Below are positions 40,111 to 43,969 of a DNA stretch of 43,969 nt, one piece after another. The notes under the pieces were generated by a model. That model saw nothing but the letters and a program-made list of their open reading frames with translations, had not been told where the DNA came from and searched no databases. Each line of letters begins with the position of its first letter. The first letter of the stretch is position 1. Origin of the DNA: JBLFWJ01 sp047611425 (GTDB lineage: Bacteria; Bacteroidota; Bacteroidia; UBA10329); contig JBLFWJ010000003.1 in assembly GCA_047611425.1 (NCBI GenBank), positions 1 through 43,969 on the forward strand, read 5' to 3'. The position numbers and the translations under genes were made by a program.

Positions 40111-41514
40111 ATGTCTGATATAAGTAGTGACCTGGCTCTATTCAACGAGCTGGCTGAAGTCTTACTCAATGAAGAAGAGACCCATCCGGTAGCCGATCGA
40201 ATAGACTCCAACAAACTTTACGATTCTATAGACCTCTCGCTTAATGCATCTCCGATGGTTGATAGCGAGTTTAAGACAGTACTGAAAGATGTACTTGTCT
40301 CAACTCCGAAAACAGCCACGAAGCTATTCTTCAACCAACTTTTTGGAGGCCGTCAAGGAAAAGCTGTCTTAGGTGATTTACTTGCCGTGATGCTTAACAA
40401 CAGTATGTATACATACAAAGTTGCAGGCCCTCAAGTGGGTATTGAGCAGGAGATTATTAGGCAATGTTGTAATCTGGTTGGATACGGTCCTCAAAGCAAT
40501 GGCACCTTCCCTACAGGTGGTTCCATGAGCAATTACATGGCCGTGATTATGGCTCGAGATGCAAAAGACCCTGAGTGCAGAACTGCCGGAATGACAAAGC
40601 CATTGGTCATTTACACTTCCAAGGAATCACATTACTCTAATGCGAAAAATGCAAGCTTCGCTGGAATTGGAAAAAACAACATTCGATATATACAGGCTGA
40701 TTCCAATGGGCGAATGATTCCAGAGAAATTGGAAGCACAAGTCATTAAGGACCTACAAGAAGGATTCATTCCTACTTATGTAAATGCCACTGCGGGCACA
40801 ACTGTTTTAGGGGCTTTCGACCAGATAGACAAGATTGCAGACATCACCGAAAAGTATAAGATATGGCTTCATGTAGATGGCGCCTATAGCGGAAGCGTGA
40901 TCTTCAGCGATAAGTACAAACACCTTGTAAAGGGAATAGAAAGATCTGATTCATTCAGCTTCAATGCCCACAAAATGCTTGGAACACCAATGACGTGCTC
41001 TACCATTTTAGTGAAGGATAAAAAGCAGCTTCATGATTCTTTCAGCAACGAAGCCGATTACCTGTATCAAACCGATGGTGACGATTTCAATTTAGGTAAG
41101 ACCTCTTTCCAGTGCGGAAGAAGGAATGACGCTTTGAAATTCTGGACGCTTTGGAAATCTGTTGGAACCAACGGCTTAAAGCAGATTGTAGATCAGCAAT
41201 TTGAATTAGCGGATGTGGCTCGTGAATACGTGATAAATAATCCAGACTATACAGTCTATAGTTTCGATGACTCCATCTCCATCTGCTTCAATTATAAGGA
41301 CGTTGATCCGATGGACCTTTGTACGGCATTGTATGAGAATCAAATAACGGTTGTCGGTTTTGGGTCCTTTAATGAAAACACGTTTGTTCGACTGGTTACC
41401 ATCAATGCGAATAATACAAAGCAGGACATCTTGAACTTCTTTGCAGTTCTAGAGGAATTTGCTGATAAGACCCCAAGCCTGAAAACGTTAGAGGAAGTCA
41501 GGTCTTCCCTTTAA
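40111..41514 (+). CDS. PLP-dependent group II decarboxylase, cysteine-sulfinate decarboxylase-like
   Basis: 467 residues. Pyridoxal-phosphate fold-type I decarboxylase: TGGSMSN phosphate site (135-141), stacking His174, Asp256 in IWLHVDGAYSG and the Schiff-base Lys288 in FNAHKML. The segments MYTYKVAGP and SFQCGRRNDALKFWTLWKSVG match animal cysteine-sulfinate/glutamate decarboxylases (CSAD/GAD) better than bacterial glutamate decarboxylase or tyrosine decarboxylase. Its partner 10 bases upstream makes cysteine sulfinate, so decarboxylation to hypotaurine is the likely reaction; aspartate, glutamate or 2,4-diaminobutyrate cannot be excluded from sequence. Cytoplasmic. Ends 33 bases before the His-rich gene. 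Confidence 0.88.
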   Translation: MSDISSDLALFNELAEVLLNEEETHPVADRIDSNKLYDSIDLSLNASPMVDSEFKTVLKDVLVSTPKTATKLFFNQLFGGRQGKAVLGDLLAVMLNNSMYTYKVAGPQVGIEQEIIRQCCNLVGYGPQSNGTFPTGGSMSNYMAVIMARDAKDPECRTAGMTKPLVIYTSKESHYSNAKNASFAGIGKNNIRYIQADSNGRMIPEKLEAQVIKDLQEGFIPTYVNATAGTTVLGAFDQIDKIADITEKYKIWLHVDGAYSGSVIFSDKYKHLVKGIERSDSFSFNAHKMLGTPMTCSTILVKDKKQLHDSFSNEADYLYQTDGDDFNLGKTSFQCGRRNDALKFWTLWKSVGTNGLKQIVDQQFELADVAREYVINNPDYTVYSFDDSISICFNYKDVDPMDLCTALYENQITVVGFGSFNENTFVRLVTINANNTKQDILNFFAVLEEFADKTPSLKTLEEVRSSL

Positions 41515-41533
41515 ATCATGTGCTTCTTTAACG

Positions 41534-41541
41534 TAACTTCG
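41534..41541 (+). promoter_or_regulatory. possible -7 box (TAACTTCG) of the metal-related set
   Basis: One mismatch from TAnnTTTG, ending 6 bases before the ATG at 41548. It argues for that start and against the ATG at 41518, which lies upstream of the box. Confidence 0.45.
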
Positions 41542-41547
41542 TCTCCG

Positions 41548-41937
41548 ATGAAACTGAGGCAATCGTTAAGAAATATGTCATTGCTGCTTCTAGCGGCAGT
41601 TTTTTTCTTGGCGTCTGGTGTCGTTTCAATTCACGATCATGAACATTCCCATGACCATGCAGTTTCTCATTCGCAAGAGGATGAGGCTGATGCTTGTCAC
41701 AGATCCATTTATCACGGTGACCTGAATCTTGGCTGTGAGCATAAAAGCCATGTTCATGACTCTGACCTTGATTGTCAACTCTGTGATTTCATCAACAATC
41801 GATGCGATCAAGACTTGGTTCAAGCCGAATCGCTTTTGTCATTTTCGGGTAATAATGAGAACTCTTTCTCCCCGCTTCAATCACGCTCTTTTAATCAAGA
41901 TTACGAGCACGGGCAAAGAGGGCCCCCGCGAGTGTAG
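41548..41937 (+). CDS. small His- and Cys-rich secreted protein
   Basis: 129 residues from the ATG at 41548. Hydrophobic export segment (about 10-26, SLLLLAAVFFLASGV). The mature part is rich in His, Asp and Cys: IHDHEHSHDH, then CHRSIYHGD, CEHKSHVHD and CQLC, about twelve His and five Cys in all. This composition fits periplasmic or surface binding of a soft transition metal such as Zn, Cu or Ni. No family was recognised. It stands before a lipoprotein and a TonB receptor whose plug region is also His-rich, so a metal uptake or sensing role is likely but not shown. Confidence 0.65.
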   Translation: MKLRQSLRNMSLLLLAAVFFLASGVVSIHDHEHSHDHAVSHSQEDEADACHRSIYHGDLNLGCEHKSHVHDSDLDCQLCDFINNRCDQDLVQAESLLSFSGNNENSFSPLQSRSFNQDYEHGQRGPPRV

Positions 41938-41994
41938 TTGACTAGAATTATTTCCATTTTCTAATCTCGATGATCAGAGGTCATCGACTACACT
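41931..41994. promoter_or_regulatory. nested inverted repeats before the lipoprotein gene
   Basis: Outer arms AGTGTAGTTGA (41931-41941) and TCGACTACACT (41984-41994) pair over 11 bp with one G-U; an inner hairpin CGATGATC-AGA-GGTCATCG (41968-41986) competes for the same right-hand bases. The two stems are mutually exclusive in part. The structure covers the stop of the His-rich gene and ends 7 bases before the next ATG. Confidence 0.5.
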
Positions 41995-42001
41995 TATTAT
42001 A

Positions 42002-42571
42002 ATGAACACACTTAATATTTTGAAGTGGGCTATGCCCGCAATGGTTGTTCTTGCATTTTCCTCATGCGAGAAAGAAGACCCAATTATCCCAAACGAGGAA
42101 GAATTAATCACCACTGTTCAACTCACCCTATCTCCCAGTGGATTAGGGCCTGACGTGGTATTCGAATTTCAAGACCTTGATGGAGATGGAGGTACTGAGC
42201 CAATTATTACTGTACCAACTTCATTAATTGCAAATCACACCTACACCGGATCTATAACGTTTCTAAGCGAGATTGAAACTCCGGCAGAGGACATAACAGC
42301 GGAGGTAAATGATGAAGCCGAAGACCATCAAGTGTTCTATCAGGTTTCTGGTGGATTGAACTCAACCTTGACCTACACAGATACCGATGCCAATGGAAAC
42401 CCAGTTGGTTTGGCTATTCACCTTGAAACGGGCGATGCATCAACCGGACAATTAACGATTACACTTAGACATGAACCAGATAAATCTGCATCAGGCGTTT
42501 CCGAAGGAGACATAGTCAACGCAGGTGGCGAAACTGACATTGAAGTGACCTTCGATGTTTCGATTCAGTAG
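42002..42571 (+). CDS. Bacteroidota lipoprotein next to a TonB receptor
   Basis: 189 residues. Lipobox-type signal peptide ending FSSC (about residues 19-22), so outer-membrane or surface lipoprotein. The mature part has a beta-rich domain with conserved-looking segments TVQLTLSP, DLDGDGG, NHTYTGSITFL, ETPAEDITAEV, HQVFYQVSG, DANGNPVGLAIHL, LTITLRHEPDKSA and ends EVTFDVSIQ. Such proteins recur beside TonB-dependent receptors in Bacteroidota; their role is unknown, perhaps a receptor-associated binding lipoprotein. Its end overlaps the receptor start by 17 bases, so the two are translationally linked. Confidence 0.8.
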   Translation: MNTLNILKWAMPAMVVLAFSSCEKEDPIIPNEEELITTVQLTLSPSGLGPDVVFEFQDLDGDGGTEPIITVPTSLIANHTYTGSITFLSEIETPAEDITAEVNDEAEDHQVFYQVSGGLNSTLTYTDTDANGNPVGLAIHLETGDASTGQLTITLRHEPDKSASGVSEGDIVNAGGETDIEVTFDVSIQ

Positions 42572-43969
42572 GGAACTCCTTCTGAATTTACTAGTGCCTT
42601 TCTCACTGGTTGGCCAGCAATGCGATATTTCCATTACTGGCCAACTGGTGGATGAAAGCACTGGCATTCCTATGTCTTATGCAACGGTTTTTATTGAAGA
42701 ATTGCAGACCGGTGTTGCCTCTGATGAAAACGGTGAATTCACCTTAAGCAACCTCTGTCCAGGTGGTTATCACATCAAGTTCAACCATATCGGTTGCGAA
42801 ACAAATACACGTTTCATTCAGCTTGAAGCTGACACCACAATACTGATCACTATGCACCATCACAACGAGTTGGTGGATGAGGTTGTGGTTCATGATCATT
42901 CCTCGGAACATGAACAGGTCGTAAGCGCTACAATCCGTTCTTCCGAGATCTCGGAAATGTCAAACCGCGACCTGACCGACCTTCTCGATCAGGTAAGTGG
43001 TGTCAGTGGTTTAAAAAGCGGTGCCGGAATTTCAAAACCGGTTGTACATGGTATGTATGGCAATAGATTGGTTATTCTAAACAATGGCATTGCACAGGCT
43101 GGGCAGCAATGGGGGAATGATCATGCGCCAGAGATCGATCCTTTTGCGGCAGGTCACATTTCAGTTGTGAAAGGTGCAGGAGCCCTCGCCTACCCTGGCT
43201 CGGCATTAGGTGGAGCCGTGCTGATAGAACCCGACCCCATGCCAACCGACCCTCATATTCATGGTCTAGTCGGTTACATTTTTCAAACCAACGGATTGGG
43301 ACATACCCTTAACGTGCGTCTTGAGCAGAATGCCAAGTGGGCAAGTTGGAGGGTGAACGGTACAACAAAACTTATTGGGGATCGAAGCGCTCCCAACTAT
43401 TTGCTTACCAATACAGGCAAACGGGAGTACGACCTTTCTGCCCAATTGGAAAAACGGTTCTCATCCAAATGGAGTGGCAATCTGTATTACAGCCTATTCA
43501 ATACACGTATTGGTATTCTAAGAGGATCCCACATTGGGAACCTCACCGATCTTGAAAATGCCATTGGCAGAGATGAGCCTTTGTTTACACGAGACACATT
43601 CTCTTATCACATTCAAGCACCCATGCAAAATGTGATGCACCATTTGGCCAAGCTCGAATTCTCAGGGATACTTGATGAACACAATAGCATTAAACTGAAG
43701 TACGCTCTTCAATACAACGACCGTAAAGAATTCGATGTAAGACGTTCCGGACGTTCAGATATTCCCGCGTTAAGCCTTGGCCAGTCTGACCATTTTATCG
43801 AAGGACAGCATCTCTATCTATCAGATAATGACTTGACCCTGAGGTCAGGTATCCAACTGCGATTGATAGACAACACCAATAATCCTGAAACGGGCGTATT
43901 GCCTTTGATCCCCGATTATCGGTCGTACGAGGTTGGCGCTTATTTCATAGCTCAGAAGGAATGGAAACG
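42555..43969 (+). CDS. TonB-dependent receptor, N-terminal part (runs off window)
   Basis: Open from the ATG at 42555 to the window end (471 codons, no stop). Signal peptide MFRFSRELLLNLLVPFSLVGQ, then a CarboxypepD_reg domain (about 26-100: SITGQLVDESTGIPMSYATV, ASDENGEFTLSNL), a His-rich link (HHHNELVDEVVVHDH, SSEHEQ), the plug domain (about 130-215: DLTDLLDQVSGVSGLKSG, YGNRLVILNNGI, ISVVKGAGALAYPGSALGG) and the first barrel strands. It is an outer-membrane gated importer. The plug with GQQWGNDHAPEIDPF and the His-rich link resemble zinc/copper receptors of the ZnuD type more than SusC sugar receptors, which fits the His-rich gene upstream. Substrate is inferred. Overlaps the lipoprotein gene by 17 bases. 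Confidence 0.9.
   Translation, partial: MFRFSRELLLNLLVPFSLVGQQCDISITGQLVDESTGIPMSYATVFIEELQTGVASDENGEFTLSNLCPGGYHIKFNHIGCETNTRFIQLEADTTILITMHHHNELVDEVVVHDHSSEHEQVVSATIRSSEISEMSNRDLTDLLDQVSGVSGLKSGAGISKPVVHGMYGNRLVILNNGIAQAGQQWGNDHAPEIDPFAAGHISVVKGAGALAYPGSALGGAVLIEPDPMPTDPHIHGLVGYIFQTNGLGHTLNVRLEQNAKWASWRVNGTTKLIGDRSAPNYLLTNTGKREYDLSAQLEKRFSSKWSGNLYYSLFNTRIGILRGSHIGNLTDLENAIGRDEPLFTRDTFSYHIQAPMQNVMHHLAKLEFSGILDEHNSIKLKYALQYNDRKEFDVRRSGRSDIPALSLGQSDHFIEGQHLYLSDNDLTLRSGIQLRLIDNTNNPETGVLPLIPDYRSYEVGAYFIAQKEWK

Noticed and set aside
41518..41547. Start of the His-rich protein at the ATG at 41518
   Set aside because: The -7-like box lies downstream of it at 41534, and the ten extra residues weaken the signal peptide.

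Overview
The window comes from a chromosome of a Bacteroidota (Bacteroidetes) bacterium, probably a free-living marine or aquatic member of the Flavobacteriia/Sphingobacteriia side. The grounds are: near-perfect TAnnTTTG -7 promoter boxes directly in front of many start codons, few Shine-Dalgarno sites, the Bacteroidota-type alternative GlmU, a PorE-like TPR/PD40/OmpA protein, DUF2807 'GIN' and AsmA proteins, a CarboxypepD_reg/TonB receptor, and many proteins whose signal peptide ends just before a Gln. No rRNA, tRNA, IS element, prophage or CRISPR array was seen; this is ordinary chromosome with some unusual accessory clusters.

Layout. 1-93: 5' end of a secreted protein on the minus strand. 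248-2533: WbqC-family protein and an acyl-CoA carboxylase beta subunit. 2582-7475: start of an exopolysaccharide locus (Wza-like export lipoprotein, Wzc-like BY-kinase with a long Tyr-Gly tail, RfbC epimerase, polyprenyl-phosphate sugar-1-phosphate transferase), running by overlapping stops and starts into a lytic transglycosylase and uvrA (7472-11375). 11451-12161: LOG-family protein. 12266-21609: a tandem family of five outer-membrane beta-barrel paralogues (one of them a frameshifted pseudogene), most with thrombospondin type-3 Ca-binding repeats and a shared C-terminal EF-hand-like module, with a SPOR-like secreted protein embedded among them. 21685-23609: two overlapping genes encoding an alkylglycerol-monooxygenase-like enzyme and a lysoplasmalogenase, which together look like an ether-lipid cleavage operon. 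23606-27325 (minus): Lon protease and the alternative GlmU. 27400-30619: a TonB_C/VWA fusion protein and a sulfatase. 30633-37955 (minus): GIN-domain lipoprotein, small CarboxypepD_reg protein, PorE-like protein, AsmA-family protein and an SDF dicarboxylate/amino-acid symporter. 38107-39099: GAPDH. 39100-39545: non-coding stretch with a REP-like element, a 16-bp palindrome and a promoter. 39546-41514: cysteine dioxygenase plus a cysteine-sulfinate-decarboxylase-like enzyme, a likely hypotaurine pathway. 41548-43969: a His-rich secreted protein, a small lipoprotein and the first part of a TonB-dependent receptor, a probable transition-metal acquisition set.

The points that most deserve follow-up are the ether-lipid operon, the CDO/CSAD pair, and the tandem beta-barrel/TSP3/EF-hand family with its C-terminal FFDQ-type ending. 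All calls come from reading the sequence and from memory of protein families; no database search was run.
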